Below, piece by piece: positions 26,277 to 34,114 of a DNA stretch of 45,430 bases (positions are counted from its first letter, which is position 1; each line of letters begins with the position of its first letter). This stretch comes from Lutibacter sp. (lineage in GTDB: Bacteria; Bacteroidota; Bacteroidia; Flavobacteriales; Flavobacteriaceae). A program made the translations under genes and the position numbers. The notes beneath the pieces were generated by a model. That model ran no database searches. It was given only the letters and a program-made list of their open reading frames with translations, and was not told the DNA's origin. The DNA is taken from assembly GCA_021647265.1 (NCBI GenBank), contig JAKIVA010000020.1, forward strand, positions 1 to 45,430, written 5' to 3'.

Positions 26277-27200
26277 TTATTTTAAATTTCTTCTTATTTT
26301 TGTTTCTCTTGTTACTTTAGTTCGTTTTCTACCTTCATTTCTTACCGTTTCTTTGGTTGAACTAGATTTTAAATATTGAATATATCCAACTCCTGTAAAC
26401 TCATACGTTGTCCCAGAATTTATGTGGTACAAACTAATCTTTTCATCATTTATAACGGTTAACTCAAACTCCTCATTGCCCACAGAATCATAATCTAATG
26501 TTAAAATTTTTAGATTGTCATATCCTTGTACATTTGCTACGGAGTAACTTCCTACATAATCCCAATACACCTCATCAATATTTGTGCCAATATTATCTTG
26601 AGAAGAATAAAATGTTGTTATATTTTCAGGTGTAAAAGCCAAATAATTTTCATTATCAAATTCATTTAAATTACCTGTGGTACTTACATCTGTTTTTTCC
26701 CAAACGTCATATTCTTGTAAAAAATATTCTATATTATCATAAAATATTTGATCAAAATCAAAACTATATTTCTGATAACCTTCTAAATAATAGCTTACAT
26801 TATTGTAATTATCTATTAATTTTAGTCTATCAGCTGATAACTGGACAACTTCAAAATTAAAATATCCATCTAAATCATGGTCTATTTCTAAACTTCCATT
26901 AAAGGTATCGTAATATCCCACTAAAATACCATATCCATTTCCTGTAGTTCCAATTCCAACTAAGTTATTATTTGCGTATAGTTTTCCATTTATAAATGAT
27001 ATTGTAAAAGCTTTTGATAAAAAAGGAACGTCTCCAATTCCAGTTGTTTGATTGTAATCTATATACCATAAATCGTATGCCGTTACAACATCTTCCAAAT
27101 TTACATAGTATGGGTCATTAAACTCATCAATTATAACGCTACATGATGTAAACAATATTCCGGCTACTACGGTTGTGAAAAGTAATTTTAACGTTCTCAT
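26277..27200 (-). CDS. Hypothetical lipoprotein with basic C-terminal tail
   Basis: A 307-residue exported lipoprotein starting at MRTLKLLFTTVVAGILFTSC (lipobox Cys at residue 20); an ATG two codons earlier is also possible. The body is acidic and rich in Asp, Tyr and Asn, with repeated beta-type segments (DLWYIDYNQTTG, FNGSLEIDHDLDGYFNF, YDVWEKTD), suggesting two related lipocalin-like halves. The last ~25 residues are strikingly basic (EGRKRTKVTRETKIRRNLK). I do not recognise the family. Its transcript ends at the strong hairpin at 26202-26227. Confidence 0.7.
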   Translation of the reverse strand: MRTLKLLFTTVVAGILFTSCSVIIDEFNDPYYVNLEDVVTAYDLWYIDYNQTTGIGDVPFLSKAFTISFINGKLYANNNLVGIGTTGNGYGILVGYYDTFNGSLEIDHDLDGYFNFEVVQLSADRLKLIDNYNNVSYYLEGYQKYSFDFDQIFYDNIEYFLQEYDVWEKTDVSTTGNLNEFDNENYLAFTPENITTFYSSQDNIGTNIDEVYWDYVGSYSVANVQGYDNLKILTLDYDSVGNEEFELTVINDEKISLYHINSGTTYEFTGVGYIQYLKSSSTKETVRNEGRKRTKVTRETKIRRNLK

Positions 27201-27302
27201 AATCATTTGTTTTTGGTTACACCTTTACAGTTTCAATTTTTATGCCACAAATTTTAAAGCACAACAAAAAAAGTGTAAGTCATTGATTATTAAGATTCTG
27301 TT

Positions 27303-27797
27303 TTATTGATTTTTCTGAATAGGGTATTGTACTACTTTTACTTCAATAATATTGTTCACCTTATAAAAATACGTTTTATCGTTATAAATATAGCTTACAA
27401 CCGCTTCATTATTTTTTAATTTAAAAGGTATGTTTAACGATGTTTTAGGTGGCGTATTCCCAAATTCTTTTGTTGAATTTTTATCTAAAATAAAATCATG
27501 TTCTTTATTGTGAAGCGTAAAACTTCCTACAAAAGTATTAGCTGTAGCACTAAAGTCTTTTTTTAATTTCATTTTCATTTTTCTGAAGAAAACCGTATCT
27601 AAATTAATTTTAGGATTATCGATTGTAATATGAATAGTAATTCCTCTAACTCCTGGTTGTCCACCAACCCAACTATTATAAGTAACTTTCATAACTTTAA
27701 AAGGAGGGCTCTTTTGAAATGTATTTTTTGAAGCACTACAAAAAGAAAATGTTAAAAGGATAATTACTGAAATTAAAAAACCTGCTGATTTGTTCAT
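27303..27797 (-). CDS. Hypothetical small lipoprotein
   Basis: A 164-residue product starting at MNKSAGFLISVIILLTFSFC, with the lipobox Cys at residue 20. A Met six codons earlier is open but would extend the n-region with no benefit. The mature part is beta-rich (VTYNSWVGGQPGVRG, IPFKLKNNEAVVSYIYNDKTYFYKV) with conserved-looking Gly and Trp residues. I recognise no domain. It lies between the ATP synthase run and the other lipoprotein, on the same strand as both but with gaps of about 100-190 bases, so co-transcription is uncertain. Confidence 0.7.
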   Translation of the reverse strand: MNKSAGFLISVIILLTFSFCSASKNTFQKSPPFKVMKVTYNSWVGGQPGVRGITIHITIDNPKINLDTVFFRKMKMKLKKDFSATANTFVGSFTLHNKEHDFILDKNSTKEFGNTPPKTSLNIPFKLKNNEAVVSYIYNDKTYFYKVNNIIEVKVVQYPIQKNQ

Positions 27798-27919
27798 AAT
27801 ATTATTTTTAATCAAATATATACAAAGTATGTACCAAACTAAAAGAGCTTATCAAAAATATGATAAACTCTTTTGAATATTAACTAATTTAAATTTTACG
27901 AATTTTTAAGGGCTCTGCT

Positions 27920-28007
27920 CTTTTTAAACATTTGGCTGCGCCTAATTGTTTAGAGCCTCCGCTTCTTTTTAAACATTTGGCTGCGCCTAATTGTTTAGAG
28001 CCTCCGC
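27920..28007. repeat. 43-bp perfect direct repeat at the end of atpG
   Basis: The 43 bases at 27920-27962 recur exactly at 27965-28007 with a 45-base period. The second copy overlaps the last codons and stop of atpG (EALNN, stop at 27987-27989). Because 45 is a multiple of three, the outer copy repeats the same codons and TAG downstream. This looks like a tandem duplication of the atpG 3' end. Confidence 0.9.
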
Positions 28008-28847
28008 ACCACCAACAATTTCAAGAATTTCATTGGTAATTGCTGCCTGACGTGCTTTATTATACTTTAATAATAAATCGTCTCTTAATTCCGTTGCATT
28101 ATCTGTTGCCTTATGCATTGCGGTCATACGAGCACCGTGTTCAGAAGCAAAAGAATCTCTAATTGCTTTATACAATTGTGTTTTTAAAGATTTTGGAATC
28201 AATTCCAATACAATTTTTGCTTTTGATGGTTCAAAAATATAATCTGTATTTACCTTTATAGCTTCTTTTACCGGTTCAATTGGCAAAAACTGCTCAATAG
28301 TTTCAATCTGTGTTGCTGCATTTTTGAATCTATTATAAATCAACTCAACCTTGTCATATTCACCCGAAGCAAATAAATCCATTACTCTTTCAGCAATAAC
28401 CGCAACATTGTCAAATGTTAATTCTTCATAAATTTCATTATGATTTTCAACAACAGTATAGTTTTTTGCTAAAATAGCGTCTCCTTTTTTACCAATAGTT
28501 AAAAGGTCAACCTGTTTATTTTTATAATTTTCTTCTATATTACTAATTGTAGCTTTAACTATCGACGAATTAAAGCCTCCACATAAACCTCTATTGGAAG
28601 TGATTACAACTAATAATATTTTTGAAACTTCTTTTTGCTCAGAATAAACTCCACCTATCTCACTGTCTAATGTTGCACTTAAACTTTGTAAAAGTTCTGT
28701 TAACTTATTAGCATACGGTCGCATTTTAGTAATTGCATCTTGTGCTTTTTTCAACTTTGCTGCTGATACCATTTTCATGGCACTGGTAATTTGCATTGTT
28801 GAACCAATGGATGTAATTCTATTACGTATTTCTTTTAAGTTTGCCAT
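27987..28847 (-). CDS. atpG: ATP synthase F1 subunit gamma
   Basis: Central rotor shaft of the F1 motor, 286 residues. N-terminal ANLKEIRNRITSIGSTMQITSAMKMVSAAKL and C-terminal RMTAMHKATDNATELRDDLLLKYNKARQAAITNEI are the two long helices of the coiled-coil shaft; TSNRGLCGGFNSSI is the conserved Rossmann start. It is the last gene of the ATP synthase run, 74 bases after atpA. atpD does not follow, as is usual in Bacteroidetes, where beta and epsilon lie elsewhere. A 43-bp direct repeat abuts its stop. Confidence 0.98.
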   Translation of the reverse strand: MANLKEIRNRITSIGSTMQITSAMKMVSAAKLKKAQDAITKMRPYANKLTELLQSLSATLDSEIGGVYSEQKEVSKILLVVITSNRGLCGGFNSSIVKATISNIEENYKNKQVDLLTIGKKGDAILAKNYTVVENHNEIYEELTFDNVAVIAERVMDLFASGEYDKVELIYNRFKNAATQIETIEQFLPIEPVKEAIKVNTDYIFEPSKAKIVLELIPKSLKTQLYKAIRDSFASEHGARMTAMHKATDNATELRDDLLLKYNKARQAAITNEILEIVGGAEALNN

Positions 28848-28861
28848 TTATATTTAGTATT

Positions 28862-28912
28862 TAGTATTGAGTATTAAGTATTGAGAATTACACCTCTCAA
28901 TACTCAATACTA
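28862..28912. repeat. AT-rich hairpin between atpA and atpG
   Basis: GTATTGAGA (28878-28886) pairs with TCTCAATAC (28895-28903) around 8 bases; a second pair, TAGTATTG with CAATACTA, extends it. The left arm contains several TTAGTATT-like repeats. There is no T-run, so it probably affects mRNA stability or dosage rather than ending transcription; that is inference. Confidence 0.6.
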
Positions 28913-28921
28913 AAATCTTAA

Positions 28922-30499
28922 TTATGCGTATTTTGCAGAAATTTCTTTAGCTGCGTTCGTTAATGTATCTATAACCTCATCGGTTAATTTTCCTGCCTTT
29001 AAAATATCTAAAGTATCTCTATGTTTTGCATTTAAATACACTAAATAATCTTTTTCAAATTCTTTTATTTTATCAACAGGAACACTTCTTAATAAGTTTT
29101 TTGAACCTGCATAAATAATTGCAATCTGATCTTCAACTGTAAAAGGGTCACTCTGATTTTGTTTTAAAATCTCAACATTACGTTTTCCTTTTTCAATCAC
29201 ATTCAAAGTGGCAGCATCTAAATCTGATCCAAATTTAGCAAATGCTTCTAACTCTCGGTATTGTGCTTGATCTAATTTTAAAGTACCTGCTACTTTTTTC
29301 ATAGATTTAATTTGAGCATTTCCTCCAACACGAGATACTGAAATACCTACATTAATTGCCGGACGTACACCTGAATTAAATAAATCAGACTCTAAGAATA
29401 TTTGACCATCAGTAATAGAAATTACGTTTGTTGGTATATATGCTGATACATCTCCTGCTTGAGTTTCAATAATTGGTAAAGCTGTTAAAGAACCTCCTCC
29501 TTTTACCATGCTTTTTATTGAATTTGGTACATCATTCATTTGAGAGGCAATCATATCATCATTAATAACTTTTGCTGAACGCTCTAATAAACGTGAATGT
29601 AAGTAAAATACATCTCCTGGGTATGCTTCACGTCCTGGTGGGCGACGTAATAATAACGAAATTTCACGATAGGCTACTGCTTGTTTAGATAAATCATCAT
29701 AAACAATTAATGCCGGATGACCTCTATCTCTAAAATATTCACCAATTGCAGCTCCTGCCATTGGTGCATATACTTGCATTGATGCCGAATCTGAAGCATT
29801 GGCAGCAACTATTGTGGTGTATGCCATTGCTCCTTTTTCTTCAAATAAATTAGCAATTGCAGCTACTGTAGATGCTTTTTGACCTATAGCAACATAAATA
29901 CAATATACCGGAGTACCCGCATCATAAAATTCTTTCTGATTGATAATGGTGTCAATTGCCACAGTTGATTTACCAGTTTGACGGTCACCAATAATAAGTT
30001 CACGTTGACCTCTACCAACTGGAATCATAGCGTCAACTGCTTTTAAACCTGTTTGTAATGGTTCTGTTACAGGTTCTCTATAAATAACACCTGGAGCTTT
30101 ACGCTCTAATGGCATTTCAAAGGTTTCTCCTTGTATTGGACCTTTACCATCAATTGGAATCCCTAATGTGTTAACTACACGCCCTACTATACCTTCTCCA
30201 ACTTGTAAAGAAGCAATTTTTTTGGTACGTTTTACTATAGATCCTTCTTTGATTGCCTTAGAGTGCCCTAATAATACAACACCTACATTATCTTCTTCTA
30301 AGTTTAATACAATTGCTTCCAATCCATCTTCAAACTCAACTAGTTCTCCGTATTGAACATTTGCCAAACCATATACACGTGCTATTCCATCACCCACTTC
30401 TAGTACTGTTCCTACTTCATCTAAAGATGCTGAACCTTCAAACCCTGCTAATTGTTGTTTTAAAATCGCTGATACTTCAGCTGGTTTTATTGATGCCAT
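28922..30499 (-). CDS. atpA: ATP synthase F1 subunit alpha
   Basis: Regulatory nucleotide-binding subunit of the alpha3-beta3 hexamer, 525 residues. It shows the P-loop GDRQTGKST, the beta-barrel start (VGDGIARVYGL), the GVIYREPVTEPLQTGLKAVDAMIPVGRGQREL stretch, the ALIVYDDLSKQAVAYR segment, and the alpha signature PAINVGISVSRVGG with the arginine finger. Length is normal for the phylum. It follows atpH by 26 bases. Confidence 0.99.
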   Translation of the reverse strand: MASIKPAEVSAILKQQLAGFEGSASLDEVGTVLEVGDGIARVYGLANVQYGELVEFEDGLEAIVLNLEEDNVGVVLLGHSKAIKEGSIVKRTKKIASLQVGEGIVGRVVNTLGIPIDGKGPIQGETFEMPLERKAPGVIYREPVTEPLQTGLKAVDAMIPVGRGQRELIIGDRQTGKSTVAIDTIINQKEFYDAGTPVYCIYVAIGQKASTVAAIANLFEEKGAMAYTTIVAANASDSASMQVYAPMAGAAIGEYFRDRGHPALIVYDDLSKQAVAYREISLLLRRPPGREAYPGDVFYLHSRLLERSAKVINDDMIASQMNDVPNSIKSMVKGGGSLTALPIIETQAGDVSAYIPTNVISITDGQIFLESDLFNSGVRPAINVGISVSRVGGNAQIKSMKKVAGTLKLDQAQYRELEAFAKFGSDLDAATLNVIEKGKRNVEILKQNQSDPFTVEDQIAIIYAGSKNLLRSVPVDKIKEFEKDYLVYLNAKHRDTLDILKAGKLTDEVIDTLTNAAKEISAKYA

Positions 30500-30525
30500 T
30501 TTTTATTTTTTTTAAAACTAAATTT

Positions 30526-31083
30526 CTACAATTTTAAACTAAGACTTTCGTCTTCAAATTGCCTTTTTAATACTTCTAATTTATTTGCAATACTTGCATC
30601 GTATTGTATGTCTCCTATACGTAAAATAAACCCTCCTATAATATCTGGATTTACTACATTTTCAATTGTTGCTTGTTTTCCTGTAATTTCTTTAACTTTA
30701 TTTAAAACCTGTCTGTTTAAATCATCTGTCAAAGAAATTGCAGTTGTAACTTTGGCTACTTCTATCCCTTTTAAGCTATCAAAAAGAATGGTATATTTTT
30801 TTGCTACATCCTCTATAATAGAGAGTCTTTTATTATCTATTAAAAGATTAATAAGGCTGGATGTTAAAGTTGTAATTTTTGTTGAAAAAACTTTATTTAA
30901 TGCCTTTTTCTTTAGTTCAGATTTGATAATTGGATTGTTTAGAAACAATTGTAACTCTTTACTTTCATCAATTGTGTTCGCAATTAACAACATATCTGTA
31001 TTTACTTCAGTTTCTTTATGCTGTTCAAGTGCAAAACTTAATATTGCCTTTGCGTATCGTACTGCTGCTCTAGATCCACTCAT
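30526..31083 (-). CDS. atpH: ATP synthase F1 subunit delta
   Basis: OSCP/delta subunit joining the peripheral stalk to F1, 185 residues. Typical N-terminal helical domain (AAVRYAKAILSFALEQ, FLNNPIIKSELKKKAL) and the C-terminal conserved IIGGFILRIGDIQYDASIANKL segment. It lies 10 bases after atpF and 26 before atpA. A long open frame on the opposite strand here is a shadow. Confidence 0.96.
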   Translation of the reverse strand: MSGSRAAVRYAKAILSFALEQHKETEVNTDMLLIANTIDESKELQLFLNNPIIKSELKKKALNKVFSTKITTLTSSLINLLIDNKRLSIIEDVAKKYTILFDSLKGIEVAKVTTAISLTDDLNRQVLNKVKEITGKQATIENVVNPDIIGGFILRIGDIQYDASIANKLEVLKRQFEDESLSLKL

Positions 31084-31093
31084 TTGAATTCAA

Positions 31094-31594
31094 TTAACTA
31101 ATAGTTACTTCTTTTAACATATCTTCAACAAGTTTAATTTGCTTGTTTTTATCAGATAATTCTTCTCTTACTACTTTTTCTGCAATACCTAAAGATAATT
31201 CTGCAACTTGATTTTTTAAATCTGTAATTGCTGCTTGTTTTTCTGCTTGTATTGTTGCTTGAGCTTGTTCTATCACTTTAGTTGCTTGTATTTGAGCAGC
31301 GCCTTTAGCTTCAGAAATAATGCTTTCTTTCATCTCTCTTGCTTCTTTTAAAAGCGCATCACGTTCAATACGCGCCTGTTTTAAAATGCGTTCATTATCG
31401 GCTGTTAGATTTTGCATTTCTTTACGAGCGTTTTCTGCTTCTTCTAGTGCGCTTTTAATACCTTCTTCTCGCTCATCTATTGCATTTAAAATTGGTTTCC
31501 AAGCAAATTTCCTAAGTAATAGTAATAAAACTATAAATAGTAGTGATTGCCAAAAAAACAATCCGTAAGAAAAGTCGTTTATTAATTTTTCCAT
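31094..31594 (-). CDS. atpF: ATP synthase F0 subunit b
   Basis: Peripheral stalk subunit, 166 residues from MEKLINDFSYGLFFWQ; a longer frame upstream adds 15 unlikely residues. One N-terminal membrane helix (about 10-28: FFWQSLLFIVLLLLLRKFAW) is followed by a long charged coiled coil rich in Glu, Lys, Ala and Gln. KPILNAIDEREEGIKSALEEAE is the classic subunit b segment. It sits between atpE and atpH. Confidence 0.96.
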   Translation of the reverse strand: MEKLINDFSYGLFFWQSLLFIVLLLLLRKFAWKPILNAIDEREEGIKSALEEAENARKEMQNLTADNERILKQARIERDALLKEAREMKESIISEAKGAAQIQATKVIEQAQATIQAEKQAAITDLKNQVAELSLGIAEKVVREELSDKNKQIKLVEDMLKEVTIS

Positions 31595-31664
31595 AATAAA
31601 ATAAAATTGTTTTAAATTAAAGCAAAAAGCTATAACCAACCGTTACAGCTTTTGCTTTTAAAAA

Positions 31665-31856
31665 TTAAACTGCAAATAATGCTGCAAAAGCTAAACCTTC
31701 TACAAGGGCTGCTGCAATCAACATTGCTGTTTGAATTTTTCCAAATGCTTCAGGTTGACGAGCAATTGCGTCCATAGCAGAACCACCGATTTTACCGATA
31801 CCAATACCTGCTCCAATTACTATTAAACCTGCTCCTACCATTACTGGAATTTCCAT
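31665..31856 (-). CDS. atpE: ATP synthase F0 subunit c
   Basis: Ring-forming proteolipid of 63 residues, two membrane helices with a polar loop (ARQPEAFGKIQ). The ion-binding carboxylate is Glu53 in helix 2 (AALVEGLAF). The helix-1 Gln and helix-2 Glu-Ser/Thr pattern of sodium-type rings is not seen, so proton coupling is likely. Helix 1 carries the GAGIGIGKIGG glycine motif. It follows atpB by 39 bases. Confidence 0.97.
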   Translation of the reverse strand: MEIPVMVGAGLIVIGAGIGIGKIGGSAMDAIARQPEAFGKIQTAMLIAAALVEGLAFAALFAV

Positions 31857-31895
31857 AATATATATATTAATTAATTAAACATTCATTTTTTAAAT

Positions 31896-32996
31896 TTATT
31901 CCGTATGCTCCATTTCATGTTCTTCAGATGCAAACCCAAAATACAGTGCTGATAACATTGTGAATATATATGCTTGCAATATGGCTACCAATAATTCTAA
32001 AATTGAAATTACCAATGCCAAAGCAAAACTTAAACTTCCTCCTATATAACTTTTAAATACAAATAATAAACCAAGTATACTGTAAATAACTATATGGCCT
32101 GCAAAAATATTGGCGTACAAACGCATCATTAATGCAAATGGCTTAATAAAAATACCCAACAATTCAATTGGAGCTAACACAATTTTCATTGGCCATGGTA
32201 CTCCTGGCATCCAAAATATGTGTAACCAATAATTCTTTTTTGATGTAAATTGTGTAATTAAAAATGTTAATAAAGCCAGTGCTGCTGTTACTGCCAAGTT
32301 TCCTGTTATATTCATTCCAAAAGGAGTGATTCCTATTAAATTTGAAAACCAAATGAAAAAGAAAACTGTTAATAAAAACGGCATGTACTTTTTATAATGT
32401 TTGTGTCCAATACTAGGAATAGCTATCTCATCTCTTATATAAATAACTAACGGCTCAAAAAACCGACCAATTCCTTTTGGTATTGAGCCATTTTTAGCAT
32501 ACGATTTAGCCAAACTAGAAAATATTAGGAACACAATAAGAGAAACTATGATAATACTTAAAACTCCTTTGGTGATTGAAAAATCTAATGGCTTTATATT
32601 TGTTGGGTGATGATGTTCATCAAATGATAATTCTCCTGATGCATCTGTTTTATAAATTTTATTGTGATATAGTTTGTAGTAATTCCCATCAACTTCAGCT
32701 AATTCTTTTCCGTGTTTAAATTTTGAAGACATAAACACTTGTAGTCCGTCATCAAATAAAATAACTGGCAATGAAAATCCATTATATTCTCCCGTTTCAG
32801 AATTTGAGTTAAAATCAAAATAATATGAATCTTTAACGTGATGTCTTATTTCTTCTTTTAATTCAGTTTTAAAATCTTTTTCAGGTAATGCCTTTTCTTC
32901 ATGAGAAGTTTTAGTTGCTTCATGTTGTGCATTTACTGAGAATGTTATTACTAAAAATAGTAATGTAAGGGTTTTTACTACGTTAATTCTGTACAT
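31896..32996 (-). CDS. atpB: ATP synthase F0 subunit a, with N-terminal export extension
   Basis: Membrane stator subunit carrying proton half-channels, 366 residues. The essential Arg lies in FIKPFALMMRLYANIFAGH. The N-terminus is unusual outside this phylum: residues 8-23 form a signal peptide ending SVNAQ, then a charged, His-rich periplasmic segment of about 110 residues comes before the first true membrane helix (SIIIVSLIVFLIF). Such extended subunits are known in Bacteroidetes. A complete promoter-like motif lies just upstream (33033-33061). Confidence 0.95.
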   Translation of the reverse strand: MYRINVVKTLTLLFLVITFSVNAQHEATKTSHEEKALPEKDFKTELKEEIRHHVKDSYYFDFNSNSETGEYNGFSLPVILFDDGLQVFMSSKFKHGKELAEVDGNYYKLYHNKIYKTDASGELSFDEHHHPTNIKPLDFSITKGVLSIIIVSLIVFLIFSSLAKSYAKNGSIPKGIGRFFEPLVIYIRDEIAIPSIGHKHYKKYMPFLLTVFFFIWFSNLIGITPFGMNITGNLAVTAALALLTFLITQFTSKKNYWLHIFWMPGVPWPMKIVLAPIELLGIFIKPFALMMRLYANIFAGHIVIYSILGLLFVFKSYIGGSLSFALALVISILELLVAILQAYIFTMLSALYFGFASEEHEMEHTE

Positions 32997-33032
32997 ATCA
33001 CTTTATTACTAGTGGTGCCTAAAAATATTTTG

Positions 33033-33061
33033 CAAATATATGTTTTTAAATTAGAAACCAA
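33033..33061 (-). promoter_or_regulatory. Bacteroidetes-type promoter for atpB
   Basis: On the minus strand, TTG, 18 bases, then TATATTTG. Both elements and the spacing fit the Bacteroidetes housekeeping consensus (TTG-N17-19-TAnnTTTG). It lies in the 119-base gap before atpB and would allow atpBEFHAG expression apart from the upstream porW-bactofilin genes. Confidence 0.75.
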
Positions 33062-33115
33062 AACTATTTTTTGAGATAATAAGATGCTGTTTTTTAGTAA
33101 ATAATTATGGCATTA

Positions 33116-33508
33116 CTACTTACTGGTCAACAGTTTAGATAAATAAAATATTTCAACTGTTAAACATACAAAATAAGGTATTAAAAATGAAGTAGCTTCT
33201 AATGTACTCATATTACCATCTTGCTTATAGGCTGGATAAAAATAAAGAAAGAAAATACTAAATTTTAGAAAACTCCCAATTAAAAAAATAAACCCAAGTA
33301 TCTGTTCATTATTTTTTTTTAGTTTAATTAAGCCAATATAAATTACAATTGCTAAAATAACATTTACAATATAGGCTGGAATAATTTTATTCTCAAATAA
33401 TGGAATCTTTAAAAGAAATAAGACACCTATATGAATACCAAAAACAACACTCACAATAAGTAATAGTTTTACACAAAAACTGAATATTGATTTAGTCATA
33501 TTTTTCAT
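33116..33508 (-). CDS. Small membrane protein, DUF6168-like, in the ATP synthase locus
   Basis: A 130-residue protein with four hydrophobic segments (about 10-33, 42-62, 68-92, 105-127), the layout of AtpI-type assembly helpers. It starts 17 bases inside the AtpZ gene and precedes atpB. Similar proteins occur at this position in other flavobacteria (I recall the label DUF6168, not certain). A role in c-ring assembly or ion supply is suggested by position only. Confidence 0.7.
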   Translation of the reverse strand: MKNMTKSIFSFCVKLLLIVSVVFGIHIGVLFLLKIPLFENKIIPAYIVNVILAIVIYIGLIKLKKNNEQILGFIFLIGSFLKFSIFFLYFYPAYKQDGNMSTLEATSFLIPYFVCLTVEIFYLSKLLTSK

Positions 33509-33722
33509 TTATTCTTTTCAACTGTCTTAAAACATTCCATATTGAAACAACTAAAGCTAACATTGTTGTAATAATTAAAAATGTTTTATTTGAAGTTTGA
33601 AAATAATTATCTAGCCATTTCCCAAAATACGTACCTAAATAAATGGTGATACCCATTTGAAACACAACACTAGTTAATTGTAGATATTTATTAAGCTGTT
33701 CTTTCTTTTTTGGTTTGTTCAC
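33492..33722 (-). CDS. AtpZ/AtpI family protein
   Basis: A 76-residue protein with two membrane helices (about 17-35 and 46-64) and charged ends. GTYFGKWLDNYF between them is the AtpZ/AtpI hallmark. Relatives assist F0 assembly or magnesium/calcium transport. Its start overlaps the bactofilin gene by 32 bases and its end overlaps the next gene by 17, so translation is probably coupled. Confidence 0.85.
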   Translation of the reverse strand: MNKPKKKEQLNKYLQLTSVVFQMGITIYLGTYFGKWLDNYFQTSNKTFLIITTMLALVVSIWNVLRQLKRINEKYD

Positions 33723-34089
33723 TTTTTAATTCTTTAACTGATCCTTTCATGCTACAAGATGCATTAAATTCAGCTCCTGGCTCTACAGATAATTTACTAA
33801 TTATTACATCTCCAGAAATAGTTGCTGTTGCTTTTAAAGTAAGTAGGTTATTTACTGTTAATTCTCCTGAAAATTTACCTTCAATATCTGCATTATCACA
33901 CGTTACTTTACCGTTTATGCTTCCTGTTTTTCCTATAACAACTCTTCCTGTTGTTTTTATGGTGCCTTCAACTTTTCCGTCAATTCTAAAATCTCCTTCA
34001 GAAATAACATCTCCTATGATTGATGTGTTTTTCCCAATAATATTTCTCTCTAATACTTGTGATTGCTTGTCTTTTTTTTCTGAAAACAT
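33691..34089 (-). CDS. Bactofilin (polymer-forming cytoskeletal protein)
   Basis: A 132-residue bactofilin. Residues ~15-110 show the repeating short-strand beta-helix pattern, with GKNTSIIGDVISEGDFRIDGKVEGTI as the family start and further GxVxxxxxxIxG repeats. The ends are charged and flexible. Bactofilins polymerise without nucleotides and scaffold cell-shape or envelope machinery. It lies 25 bases after porW and overlaps the AtpZ gene, placing a cytoskeletal gene in the middle of the porW-atp run. Confidence 0.92.
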   Translation of the reverse strand: MFSEKKDKQSQVLERNIIGKNTSIIGDVISEGDFRIDGKVEGTIKTTGRVVIGKTGSINGKVTCDNADIEGKFSGELTVNNLLTLKATATISGDVIISKLSVEPGAEFNASCSMKGSVKELKSEQTKKERTA

Positions 34090-34114
34090 AATATTGCTAT
34101 TTTTAGGGTTTGTT

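Noticed and set aside
30608..31087. 159-codon open frame on the plus strand
   Set aside because: It lies wholly antisense to atpH, whose product is clearly recognised; the translated sequence has no family features.
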